A DNA stretch of 64,000 bases from Gammaproteobacteria bacterium UBA3067 (lineage in GTDB: Bacteria; Pseudomonadota; Gammaproteobacteria; Pseudomonadales; UBA3067), in the NCBI GenBank assembly GCA_002366835.1, contig DFBZ01000147.1, forward strand, positions 17,115 to 81,114, given 5' to 3'. Below, in pieces: positions 44,587 through 53,368 of the stretch (position 1 is the first letter of the stretch; every line of letters starts with the position of its first letter). The notes beneath the pieces are model-generated. The model ran no database searches. It was not told the DNA's origin and was given only the letters and a program-made list of their open reading frames with translations. A program made the translations under genes and the position numbers.

Positions 44587-46584
44587 ATGTCGGTCCAGCA
44601 TACCTATTCTGAAAAAATGAATAACGATAACAGCAATACCCCAGATACCCCCCTCCCAATTATCAGCATTATCATTCCTGCGCTAAACGAAGCTGGAACC
44701 ATAGACCGCCTGCTTAATGACCTGCTAGAGGGGGCCGACAACAAGGTAGAAATCATCGTATGCGATAGCCACAGTGACGATGATACGGCCTTGATTGTGA
44801 AGCGTTATACCCAGAGTCATCCCAATGTCCTAAAGTTAGTGCAGGCCCCTCAGCGCGGCGTTTCACTGGCGAGAAACCTTGGTGCCCAAGAAGCAAAAGG
44901 GGAATACCTGGTTTTTTTGGATGCAGACGCACGCATCACGCTTACGTCTCTTTTAGACGGTGTAAAAGAAATGCAGGAGCGCGACCTGGTGGCCGCCGCC
45001 CTAAAGCTCAGATCCGCATCGGATTACTTACCTGACCACCTCTTAATTTTCCTATTTAATTTATCTATCCAGTGCATGCAGTATTTTCAGCCCACAGCAC
45101 CAGGCGCGGCCGGCTATATAATAAAACACAAGGCCCATAATACTTACGGTGGATTTAACCAAGGGATGCATTTTGGTGAAGATGTAGAATATCTACGCCG
45201 GGTGAGCCAAGGTGGAAAGTTTCGCATACTCAAACAGGGGCGCATTCAATGGGACATGCGCCGCTTCCAGCAAGAAGGCAGATTAAACGTATTATGGAAG
45301 ATGACATGGGGAACAATCGCCCAACTGAAAGATGTGACTGTCACAGATATCCCTTTTAACTATGATGTCGGAAGTTTTCATGAGAACGTCAATCTAGCAA
45401 AAAATAAAAAAAAGGGCGAACGGCGCATTCTTGCCCAGCCTTACCAAGTTATTGGTACGGTTCCACGTATTATTCCAGCCGAAATGGCAAGCCCCTTCCA
45501 TTTTCTAAAACGCCCGTTAGAGCAAGTGGATTTCCTGCACGTTATGAAGGAAAACGGCAAAAACATCTCCCCCTACTGCTTGGACGATAAACGACGCTGC
45601 CTTCTATTCATCGAAACACCTGACAAGCTTGATTTACTCAATGCAGACCCTTTCTTTTATGAAGCGCAGCGAGATCACGCCACCAAGATCTATGCCGTTC
45701 CCTATGCCAGCTTGAGCATCCTGGTTGAAGAGCTGGTAGATGAACAAGAAGCCCTATCGGTATTTTTACACAGCACGGGGCGTTGCGGGTCCACGCTGTT
45801 GAGTCAGTTACTTGGTAGTGTTAAAGACACACTATCCGTTTCGGAGCCGGATTTTTATAGCCAGGCCATGATGCTCTCAAAAGAATCATCAGGAAAAAGA
45901 GATGCCGAATTAAGCAAGTTGATGCAAAACTGTACGCGCTTGCTTTCCTATCACCTGCATCGCAGCAAACCCAATGCCAGCCTCCACCTGATTAAACTCC
46001 GCAGCTGGGCCATTTTTGGAGCCCACCTACTTCAATGGGATGAAAAACCCGCCAAGCACTTATTCCTTTATCGTCAGGCCGAACCCACCGTAAATTCATT
46101 TTTAAATGCTTACTTTAGCCTTGGCCAATATAAATTCTGGCGGCGTTGGAAATTGGACACCCTGCTGCTTCGCGTGCTGGGAAGTATTCCTATCTTCCGA
46201 GAAGCCCTTGGCGCAACTGTTCCTCTCTTTAATCACCCAATGTTTCGCGCTGATGGACGCCAAGGCGCCGATAAGTATTTTACCCTTCAGTGGTTATCCC
46301 ATATGGATGCAGCGCACGAACTACAGCAGGCGTTCCCGGGATTTTTTTCGATAGTGCTTTGTTACGAAGAGCTAAAAGCGCAGCCTGAAAAATACCTGCA
46401 CATGATTATGGAATCTTTATCTGGAGGTGAGACAGACTTTCAAGTGGCGACTGATTTAAGTAACATCCTGTCTCGCGATAGCCAAGCCGGCTCACGTTTT
46501 CAGAGTAAAGGCGAGCAACTCCTCACAGAGACAGATAAAGCGCATGTTGCATCGCTTCTAGCGCGATACCCCATTGAGCTTTAA
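44587..46584 (+). CDS. Glycosyltransferase family 2 - sulfotransferase fusion protein
   Basis: A 665-residue protein with two enzyme-like parts. Residues ~20-260 are a GT-A family 2 glycosyltransferase: PIISIIIPALNEAGTIDRLL, EIIVCDSHSDDDT, FLDADARIT (the metal-binding DxD near 112-115) and GGFNQGMHFGEDVEYLRRV. A linker region of unclear fold (~260-385) follows. Residues ~390-660 look like a P-loop sulfotransferase: FLHSTGRCGSTLLSQLLGS (5'-PSB-like loop), SEPDFY, KLRSWAIFGAHLLQW, FLYRQAEPTVNSF and CYEELKAQPEKYL. It may glycosylate and sulfate the same envelope or lipid acceptor. The stop TAA is supplied by the adjacent inverted-repeat element. Confidence 0.8.
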   Translation: MSVQHTYSEKMNNDNSNTPDTPLPIISIIIPALNEAGTIDRLLNDLLEGADNKVEIIVCDSHSDDDTALIVKRYTQSHPNVLKLVQAPQRGVSLARNLGAQEAKGEYLVFLDADARITLTSLLDGVKEMQERDLVAAALKLRSASDYLPDHLLIFLFNLSIQCMQYFQPTAPGAAGYIIKHKAHNTYGGFNQGMHFGEDVEYLRRVSQGGKFRILKQGRIQWDMRRFQQEGRLNVLWKMTWGTIAQLKDVTVTDIPFNYDVGSFHENVNLAKNKKKGERRILAQPYQVIGTVPRIIPAEMASPFHFLKRPLEQVDFLHVMKENGKNISPYCLDDKRRCLLFIETPDKLDLLNADPFFYEAQRDHATKIYAVPYASLSILVEELVDEQEALSVFLHSTGRCGSTLLSQLLGSVKDTLSVSEPDFYSQAMMLSKESSGKRDAELSKLMQNCTRLLSYHLHRSKPNASLHLIKLRSWAIFGAHLLQWDEKPAKHLFLYRQAEPTVNSFLNAYFSLGQYKFWRRWKLDTLLLRVLGSIPIFREALGATVPLFNHPMFRADGRQGADKYFTLQWLSHMDAAHELQQAFPGFFSIVLCYEELKAQPEKYLHMIMESLSGGETDFQVATDLSNILSRDSQAGSRFQSKGEQLLTETDKAHVASLLARYPIEL

Positions 46585-46728
46585 GGGCATCTCTAAAAAT
46601 TGCCTTTTTATCTGATAGCGGCGTCAGCTCCGTACTCAACTCCTCATGTAGCCCTTCTACACTGCGGGTTTCCGTGCGGTGCTTCCTTGCTCTCGAATAA
46701 AAATTCTAATTTTTAGAGACGCCCTTAA
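46581..46728. repeat. MITE-like element, family B (148 bp)
   Basis: Near-perfect 21-bp terminal inverted repeats: TTAAGGGCATCTCTAAAAAT at the left and ATTTTTAGAGACGCCCTTAA at the right, with one mismatch. They are bounded by TTAA on both sides, compatible with a short AT target duplication. The core is non-coding. TIRs of this GGGC-TCTCTAAAAA look occur in IS5-group elements. The left end provides the stop codon of the glycosyltransferase-sulfotransferase gene. The right end lies 12 bp from the molybdopterin enzyme stop. Confidence 0.82.
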
Positions 46729-46739
46729 TATCGAACACA

Positions 46740-49097
46740 TTAGGGCGCCACTGAAACACCATCAGCGTGTTCCTTGGCGACCTTAACAACAAGGCTGTTC
46801 AATACGCTCGTGCCTGATAGCGGGTCGAAATCATGACTCGATGTTAAGTCATTAAAACTTGTTCCTGAACACCTTTCAACCACCCCCGCTTCCTCGACAA
46901 AACCCTGACCGCTCCAACCGTGAGGTAGGGAAATAACGCCCTTCATCATCGACGAGCACAACGCAACATGGGCAATAATGTGGTGTTGGTCCGACGCCAC
47001 GCGCACCTTATTGCCTTCACTTACGCTTAAAGAATGGGCATCTTCCGGATTCATCAATAAGGTATTGGAGGGTTTCCCCTTCGTTAATCTATCGACACGA
47101 TTTAACCATGAGTTCATTGAGCGCGGTGTCCGCCTGCCAATAAGATAAAATTCACCCTCTGCTAAAGGAGCTATTCCCTCTGACACCTTGCTCACTTTCT
47201 CAAGCTCCGAAAGGTATATATCGGGTGCAAGGTGTACAGCTTTATCAGCGGTCAATAACCTGTCAGGCAGGCTTGAGATCATCGCACCCAGGTCCAAACC
47301 ATTTGGATTACGTTTTAGATTCTTCAATGTTAAAGGAAGGCGTTTATTTTTTAAATCTTTCTCGCCAGTCCCGATCATTCGTTTTGAAAACGGCGAAACC
47401 TTAAAGAGCATCAGCAATTTGTACTGGTACCGACCAAGAAAATTAGCGCTCGGAGAAGACAAAGGATTGTTTGGATTTTCGTGTGTGTTGAATATATTAC
47501 TCAGGCGGTTTTTCCTGAATGTAATGCCATAAGGGCCAAGCTTTAACATAAAATCCAGCACACCATCTGGCCCGAATATTTTGAATATAAAGCAAAGCAA
47601 GCGAAGAGAGAAAGAGCGCAGAGAATATTCCCGATTCAAAACATCACTCAACTGCAGAAGTATTTGCCAATCATGTTTCGCCCCATGCGCAGGAGAGAAT
47701 AAGGGCTTTGAATAACGGGCATTATTACGCACGGCGGTGAGATTGCAGGTCATATTATATTGCGACCTTTCAAGGGCACTCGTGGGGGGCAAAACAATAT
47801 TGGCAAAGCGGCTCGTTTCATTGATAAAGGAATCCACCGCCACCATAAAATCCAGCTGTCCAAGAGCCGCCTCAAGTTTTTTCCCGTCGGGAGTAGATAA
47901 TACAGGGTTACCCGAAACATTAATAAAAGCCTTGATGGCGTCAGGCTGATTCGACAGCATTGCATCTGCCATTTCTACAACGGGTATCTCCGCATCAAAA
48001 GAAGGTAACTGTCTTTGTTGGCTTTGAAACGCGTCAAACTCCCCGTTTTCATTGATGATCGCCGATAATAAGGCCAGGTCTACCGCAGGCGTGGGGAACA
48101 TTAAACCACCCTCTTGGTCGAGATTACCTGTGATAATATTCAGTACGTATAACAACCAAGCGTTAATCGCGCCATGTTTTTGTGTACAAATACCAAAACG
48201 CCCATAAGCCACCGCACGTTTAGCCGTAGCAAACTCAAACGCAAGGGTTTCAATCATACCTCGCGCTACACCCGTTTGTTTGGCCACTTTCTCGATATCG
48301 AAGGTTTGGATTATTTTTTTAAAGCTCTCCACACCGGTGGTGTAAGCCTGCCATTCACCCTGAGCCAGCCATTCATTTTCAAAAATAAAATGAATCAACG
48401 CTACTAATAGAAAAACATCCTGACCGGGATAAATAAAAACATGCCTGTTTGCCAACTCAGCTGTTTCTGTCTTCCGAGGATCTATAGTGATGATTTTCCC
48501 ACCACGACTCTGTAGGGCTTTGAGGCGTTTTTTAATATAGGGCGCACTCATAAGACTTCCGTTAGATACAACGGGGTTAGCGCCAAAACAAAGAAGGTAG
48601 TCCGTACGATCAATATCGGGCACAGGCAGTAGTGCCATATGACCAAATAATTGATATGCGGCCAGCATATGAGGCAAGTGATCAGAAGAGGCAACACTAA
48701 AGCAGTTTTTACTGTTTAATGATTTTCGAAGCAGAATACTGGTGAGCAAACTACCATGATGATGGATACGGGGGTTGCCTAAGTATAAGGCGACACTGTT
48801 ATCACCGTATTTCTTTTTAGCGGTCTCCAGTTCTTTTGCTATATCCTCGAATGCAGTTTCCCAAGATATCGTCTCCCACCCTTGAGGGGTTCGTCGAACC
48901 GGCTGCCGCAGGCGATCTTTGTGCTCGTGAATATCCTTTAAGGCCAATGCTTTTGCACACATATGGCCCTTGCTAAACGGGTCATCGGGGTTACCTTTTA
49001 TGCTGGTAACCTTGCCATGATGGGTTTGGATTTTCAGGCCACACATGGCCTCGCAAAGATTGCAAATTTGAATATGGGTATGAGTGTTGTTTGTCAC
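46740..49097 (-). CDS. Stand-alone molybdopterin oxidoreductase with N-terminal [4Fe-4S] site
   Basis: A 785-residue cytoplasmic enzyme of the DMSO-reductase superfamily. Cys12, Cys15, Cys19 and Cys47 form a [4Fe-4S] motif (ICNLCEAMCGL, HMCAKA). Cofactor-binding sequences follow: SWETAFEDIAKEL, GKIITIDPRKTETAELA, AYGRFGICTQKHGAINAWL, FINETSRFANIVLPP and the C-terminal dinucleotide-binding domain from FYLIGRRTPRSMNSWL onward. The usual metal-ligand position near residue 145-160 shows SSDHLPH rather than an obvious Cys. There is no signal peptide and no partner subunit gene. The substrate is unknown; formate dehydrogenase-like or BisC-like activity is possible. Confidence 0.87.
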   Translation of the reverse strand: MTNNTHTHIQICNLCEAMCGLKIQTHHGKVTSIKGNPDDPFSKGHMCAKALALKDIHEHKDRLRQPVRRTPQGWETISWETAFEDIAKELETAKKKYGDNSVALYLGNPRIHHHGSLLTSILLRKSLNSKNCFSVASSDHLPHMLAAYQLFGHMALLPVPDIDRTDYLLCFGANPVVSNGSLMSAPYIKKRLKALQSRGGKIITIDPRKTETAELANRHVFIYPGQDVFLLVALIHFIFENEWLAQGEWQAYTTGVESFKKIIQTFDIEKVAKQTGVARGMIETLAFEFATAKRAVAYGRFGICTQKHGAINAWLLYVLNIITGNLDQEGGLMFPTPAVDLALLSAIINENGEFDAFQSQQRQLPSFDAEIPVVEMADAMLSNQPDAIKAFINVSGNPVLSTPDGKKLEAALGQLDFMVAVDSFINETSRFANIVLPPTSALERSQYNMTCNLTAVRNNARYSKPLFSPAHGAKHDWQILLQLSDVLNREYSLRSFSLRLLCFIFKIFGPDGVLDFMLKLGPYGITFRKNRLSNIFNTHENPNNPLSSPSANFLGRYQYKLLMLFKVSPFSKRMIGTGEKDLKNKRLPLTLKNLKRNPNGLDLGAMISSLPDRLLTADKAVHLAPDIYLSELEKVSKVSEGIAPLAEGEFYLIGRRTPRSMNSWLNRVDRLTKGKPSNTLLMNPEDAHSLSVSEGNKVRVASDQHHIIAHVALCSSMMKGVISLPHGWSGQGFVEEAGVVERCSGTSFNDLTSSHDFDPLSGTSVLNSLVVKVAKEHADGVSVAP

Positions 49098-49160
49098 AAG
49101 TGCTATTTCACCGTCAAAAATAGACGCTACCCATTAGAATTCACCCAAAAAACTATAAGG

Positions 49161-49208
49161 CTTTTTTAAAAAAAAGCGTGACCATTTATTTAAGCGCGAT
49201 CACGCTTT
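49161..49208 (-). terminator. Rho-independent terminator of the RND/LolA-like operon
   Basis: On the minus strand AAAGCGTGA pairs with TCACGCTTT (49200-49208 with 49173-49181), directly followed by a run of T residues. It lies 15 bp after the LolA-like gene stop. The flanking A/T runs on both sides make it potentially bidirectional. Confidence 0.78.
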
Positions 49209-49222
49209 ACTTAACCCGACAC

Positions 49223-50017
49223 TTATCGCGCTCGGCGTAAACTTGCCTGAGAAAAGTCATCCGCCGTTTTATTTTCCTGAAACAAATACTCACTCATAAT
49301 CAAATCTGTACTTCTACCATCCGTCTGATTAACCATATTCAAATGATGTGCCCGCCAGTATTTGTCGAGATAGAGTTTATAATTGGAAATCGTTAGGCGT
49401 TTGGCATGGCTGTCTTTGCGGTCATAAAAGTCAGCCTGGAAAATACGATACTCTTTTTTATCAACCCACATTATTTGACGGGTATAGCCAGAATCAGTGC
49501 TTTTTGGAATTCTTTCAACTACAAACATTTCTGCACCCGCCAAGTTTTCATCGCGCAGGTATTTGTAGCGATAATCATCCACCTCCTGCGGTGCCAGATC
49601 TTCATAAGCAAACTCACTACCCAAGAAGGACCCTGCTTTTGATGAACCGCTAATGCGCTTTACACGGCCCAATTTTGGCAAATATAACCATTGATCATCC
49701 TCTCGCTCGCCATGAGCGTGGGTCAGCAAGGCCGTACCACGTACCTTTTTTGGTTCTCGAAAAATAATCAGTGTTTTATCACCCTCAGTATTATCCTCCA
49801 AAACACTCTGATCCATAATACGGCGGCTTTCCTGACCCGATGCATTGCGTAGAATCATTTCTTGACGCGCACTAAAGTCTTTGAAGCCCATATCTCGGCT
49901 ATCCATTTCAACAAAAATGTTACGGCCTATCTCTTCTGGCGTTTCGGCTATCACTTGCGATGCGAAAAATAAACTCGGTAGAAAAAATAAGCTTAGACTT
50001 AATTTACGTAACATCAT
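49223..50017 (-). CDS. Outer-membrane lipoprotein-sorting (LolA-like) protein
   Basis: A 264-residue periplasmic protein with a signal peptide (LSLFFLPSLFFASQVIAETP). The mature part is the LolA-like half-barrel found next to MMPL exporters: FSARQEMILRNASGQESRR, KTLIIFREPKKVRGTALLTH, QWLYLPKLGRVKRISGSSKA, GSFLGSEFAYEDLAPQEVDD and MWVDKKEYRIFQADFYDRKD. Such proteins are thought to shuttle lipidic or hydrophobic cargo across the periplasm. It overlaps the upstream RND gene by 14 bp (same strand), so they are translationally coupled. It is followed by a strong terminator. Confidence 0.9.
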   Translation of the reverse strand: MMLRKLSLSLFFLPSLFFASQVIAETPEEIGRNIFVEMDSRDMGFKDFSARQEMILRNASGQESRRIMDQSVLEDNTEGDKTLIIFREPKKVRGTALLTHAHGEREDDQWLYLPKLGRVKRISGSSKAGSFLGSEFAYEDLAPQEVDDYRYKYLRDENLAGAEMFVVERIPKSTDSGYTRQIMWVDKKEYRIFQADFYDRKDSHAKRLTISNYKLYLDKYWRAHHLNMVNQTDGRSTDLIMSEYLFQENKTADDFSQASLRRAR

Positions 50018-52328
50018 TTTCTTTATCCTTCTGAATTATGAGTAACAAGCTTGGCAGAATAAAATAGGTAATGCCAAGAGAAATAGCCAAGGCGATGGCA
50101 GTCATCTCTCCTAAAAATTGATTCGGTTTTAAGGCTGAAAATGCCAGCACAATAAAACCCAAGGTCAAAATGCTTGAGGTCACCCCAAGTGCGGTACCAA
50201 CACGTTGGAATGAGTAGTAGATAGCCTCCCTCGCACTAAGATTCTTTTCATTTTTAGCACGGAGATATTTGCTGAGAAAATGGATGGTGTTGTCGACCAC
50301 AATACCAAAAGCCACCACCACGGCCGGCGCGGCGGCAATACCTAAATACCCATTAAACATCCCCCAAAGACCAAAACCAATAACACCTGGCGCGAGATTC
50401 GGTATCAAGCTTAGCAAACCCAGTTTTATATTGCGTAATGCTAGCGCGATAATAATGGAAATAAGTCCTATAGCCAGCAAACCGCCAATGATCATAGATT
50501 GCCCATTACGTTTCCCTGCATGGCCCATCATAACGGATGGCCCGACACCCTCTACCACACGCAGTGCAGGCAAGTTTTTCTTGGCAAACACCAAAGCGCG
50601 GGTATCCAAATCAGCAATGGCCTGAGATTCCACATTGCCCATTGTCACCGTAACACGTGTCATGCTTTGGTTGATGTTCACCAAGTTAGTCACATCAAGG
50701 CCATAGGGAAGCGACATTTCGTACAACAGGTGATACTGGGCCGCTAATTCAGAATCCCGTGGCGGCTGGTAGTACAGCTCATCCCCACCGTGCATGGTGC
50801 GATTCAAACGCCGCATAATGTCACTATAGGATTCCACATGAACGACCCCAGGCTGGGCTTTATACCACTGAGTCAGTTGATCTAACTGGCGCAAGTAGTC
50901 CGGCTCAAAAATACCTTCTTCACTACCCGAGTCCACCGCATGGTGCACCAGCATCACACCGGTAAGGTGGTCGCGAATAAAGTCCGTATCCTGGCGAAAT
51001 TGCATCTTCGGGCCAAACATCTCCTGAAACAGATCATTAAACTGATTCAAGGTTAAGCCATGGGCGGTAAACACCAGAACAAGAACAAAGACCACACTGA
51101 ACTCGTTTCGACGCCGAATAGCCAAGTCGGCAACTTTATCCATAAAACCCTGACTCTTCACCGCTGGGCTATTGGCTTTTAAAGGGAAAAAACTCAACAA
51201 GGCTGGCAGGCTGACCACCGAAAAAAAGAAAGCAAACACAATGCCCATAGAAACGATGTTACCCAGAGCATGAAAAGGAGGTGACTCACTCGTGTTCAAT
51301 GATAAAAAGCCAATACCCGTAGTGAGGCTGGTAAGAAAGATTGGCTTCATATTCACTTCGAGAGATTCAATAATCGCCTCATGGCGACTTTTTCCTGCCC
51401 GAATTTCCTGAAACATTGTCACTAATATATGCACGCTATCAGCCACCGCCAAGGTCAAAATAACCACCGGCGCGGTACCCGTCATCAAGCTTTGCTCTAT
51501 CTGCAAATACCCAGACATCCCTAGGGCAGACAACACGGATAATATAATAACCACAGTAACGCCGATGACCGCCCAAAATGAGCGCAGAAAAAAATAGGTG
51601 ACCAATAAGATTAACGCAAACATAATTGGGAACAGGGTTTTCGCGTCCACCGCCCCCCCTTCCATAAAGGACTGCCCCATCATGATTTCACCCGTAAGGT
51701 AGGTTTTCAGATGCGGGTACTTCGCTTGGGTTTGCTTCATCAAATCGCGAACGTAAGCCACTGCACTGCCCTGCTCATGGGAACCGGCCTGAGGCAAGTG
51801 CATGGTGATATTCACTGCTGCAACAGAGGCATCACTCGCAACAATACGGTCGACAATTAAAGGCTCACTAAGGGCGATATGACGCGCTTGTTTTATCTCG
51901 CTATCAGTGAGACTGGCAGCATTCTCTACCAGGGGTTTTACCAGCAGGTCATCCCCCGTGGCATAGGTATCCTGGAAATTGGTTAGTGAATCTACCCGCT
52001 TCGAATAGGGAGTTTTCCAGGCAAGTGCCGTTAACCACTCAATGGCCTCCAGGGTTTCACGGCTAAACACACTTTCGTTTTCTGGCGCCAGCACAATCAT
52101 TATATTATCGCGCTGACCAAATATATTCTGCATCGCATCAAAAGCGATTAGCTGAGGATAGTCTTCACTGAACATGACTCGATAATCAGCCGTCACCTTG
52201 ATTTTCGGTAAACCCATCGCGCAGGCAACAGCAATCAGAACAGAGGCGAGTAACACCAAATAGCGAAAACGAAGAATAAACTCTGCGAAATAACGAACGG
52301 AGAAAAACGATGTTTCATTTGCTCTCAT
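50004..52328 (-). CDS. MMPL/RND-family exporter (partner of the LolA-like protein)
   Basis: A 774-residue inner-membrane permease with the same two-fold layout as its paralogues at 2 and 3403: an N-terminal helix, a periplasmic domain, a membrane block with ADSVHILVTMFQEIRAGKSR, a second periplasmic domain and a last block with FGIVVDNTIHFLSKYLRAK. It is first in a two-gene operon with the LolA-like gene, which it overlaps by 14 bp. The pairing supports transport of a hydrophobic or lipid substrate from inner membrane to a periplasmic carrier. The barrel at 1854 may be the outer-membrane part, but this is not shown. Confidence 0.94.
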   Translation of the reverse strand: MRANETSFFSVRYFAEFILRFRYLVLLASVLIAVACAMGLPKIKVTADYRVMFSEDYPQLIAFDAMQNIFGQRDNIMIVLAPENESVFSRETLEAIEWLTALAWKTPYSKRVDSLTNFQDTYATGDDLLVKPLVENAASLTDSEIKQARHIALSEPLIVDRIVASDASVAAVNITMHLPQAGSHEQGSAVAYVRDLMKQTQAKYPHLKTYLTGEIMMGQSFMEGGAVDAKTLFPIMFALILLVTYFFLRSFWAVIGVTVVIILSVLSALGMSGYLQIEQSLMTGTAPVVILTLAVADSVHILVTMFQEIRAGKSRHEAIIESLEVNMKPIFLTSLTTGIGFLSLNTSESPPFHALGNIVSMGIVFAFFFSVVSLPALLSFFPLKANSPAVKSQGFMDKVADLAIRRRNEFSVVFVLVLVFTAHGLTLNQFNDLFQEMFGPKMQFRQDTDFIRDHLTGVMLVHHAVDSGSEEGIFEPDYLRQLDQLTQWYKAQPGVVHVESYSDIMRRLNRTMHGGDELYYQPPRDSELAAQYHLLYEMSLPYGLDVTNLVNINQSMTRVTVTMGNVESQAIADLDTRALVFAKKNLPALRVVEGVGPSVMMGHAGKRNGQSMIIGGLLAIGLISIIIALALRNIKLGLLSLIPNLAPGVIGFGLWGMFNGYLGIAAAPAVVVAFGIVVDNTIHFLSKYLRAKNEKNLSAREAIYYSFQRVGTALGVTSSILTLGFIVLAFSALKPNQFLGEMTAIALAISLGITYFILPSLLLIIQKDKENDVT

Positions 52329-52563
52329 GGGCTTCCTGCCTTCCGGTGCAGTCTATATAAATTATTATTATGATTTAATAGAACCCTGAGGTTATTTAAA
52401 TCCAAGATATTTTTTTCTTCTTTATAAGGCACACCTGCTATTGCTGCTGAGCTAGCAATGCCGCACCCTGTTATTTTTTCTTAACCTACGGCTTTCATGT
52501 CTCATGTCAGTTTAACGCCCAAGCTCAATCGATTAAACACAGTCTATAAAACGACGACGTGCC

Positions 52564-53328
52564 TTAAAATTCTATTCCCCTATCAAAACAAAACCCATCC
52601 TCAACAAGGATTGCCCCAGCTACTCCGGCAAAACAACTGTTCGAATATCTCTGAATATCAACACCAACAATGCCACAAACAGGCTCGTAAATTTCAATAC
52701 AGGCAAGGACTTCACTTGGTTTTACCGGAACAGAAACACCGTCAAGAACACCACACTGCCCCTCAAAAACCAATGCAGCATTATTACCTGCCAACATACA
52801 CGGGTTGCTAAATGTTTCATAAATAGGCTGGCAGGGCGTCGTAATACAAGCGATGGGCTTTAAACCGCATTGAGGATCATATTCCATGGTGCATATAAGG
52901 GGTTCGTTTTCTATCACCAGCTCAGCGGAATAATCGGCAAGCTTATAGGGGGTATCTATATTGGAAGGCTCAGGGGAGATACTAAGCAAGGTCAATATAT
53001 ACTCGCCTTCATTCCCGAAACGGAATTGCGTAGCCCCTGCACCCCCTTGATTCAAAACAATGCTATAGCTCTTTTCACCATAGCCCAATGAAAACGGCAT
53101 ATTCACGTCACCTTCCCAGGCACAAACGGCATCCGCAGGACAACGGCTATCTTCTACATCACTGATACTGACAGAGATAGTTTCTTCCGTATCGACCTTT
53201 GCTACCTCACCGTATTCAAGTGTAAATACTTCATCAATTGTCACTTTAAGTGCTTCTTCCTGCTTACATGCCGAAATGGCGAAAACACACAATATAAGTA
53301 AAAAATGATGGAGGTGTTTCACTTTCAT
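52564..53328 (-). CDS. Lipoprotein with two Kazal-like protease-inhibitor domains
   Basis: About 254 residues from the ATG at 53328, which leads into a lipoprotein signal (LLILCVFAISAC, lipobox Ile-Ser-Ala-Cys). Residues ~25-140 form a beta-rich domain of unknown family with an SRCPADAVCAWEGDV motif typical of small secreted proteins. The C-terminal half has two Kazal-like units, each with CxxxYxPxCG and later YSN.C or FSNPC patterns (TMEYDPQCGLKP; EIYEPVCGIVGVDIQRYSNS). Kazal domains inhibit serine proteases, so the lipoprotein may protect the cell surface or periplasm. A longer upstream ATG at 53361 is less likely. Confidence 0.78.
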   Translation of the reverse strand: MKVKHLHHFLLILCVFAISACKQEEALKVTIDEVFTLEYGEVAKVDTEETISVSISDVEDSRCPADAVCAWEGDVNMPFSLGYGEKSYSIVLNQGGAGATQFRFGNEGEYILTLLSISPEPSNIDTPYKLADYSAELVIENEPLICTMEYDPQCGLKPIACITTPCQPIYETFSNPCMLAGNNAALVFEGQCGVLDGVSVPVKPSEVLACIEIYEPVCGIVGVDIQRYSNSCFAGVAGAILVEDGFCFDRGIEF

Positions 53329-53368
53329 CCCTCTACAATGATTAAGATATGTCGATGTCAAAAGGGTT

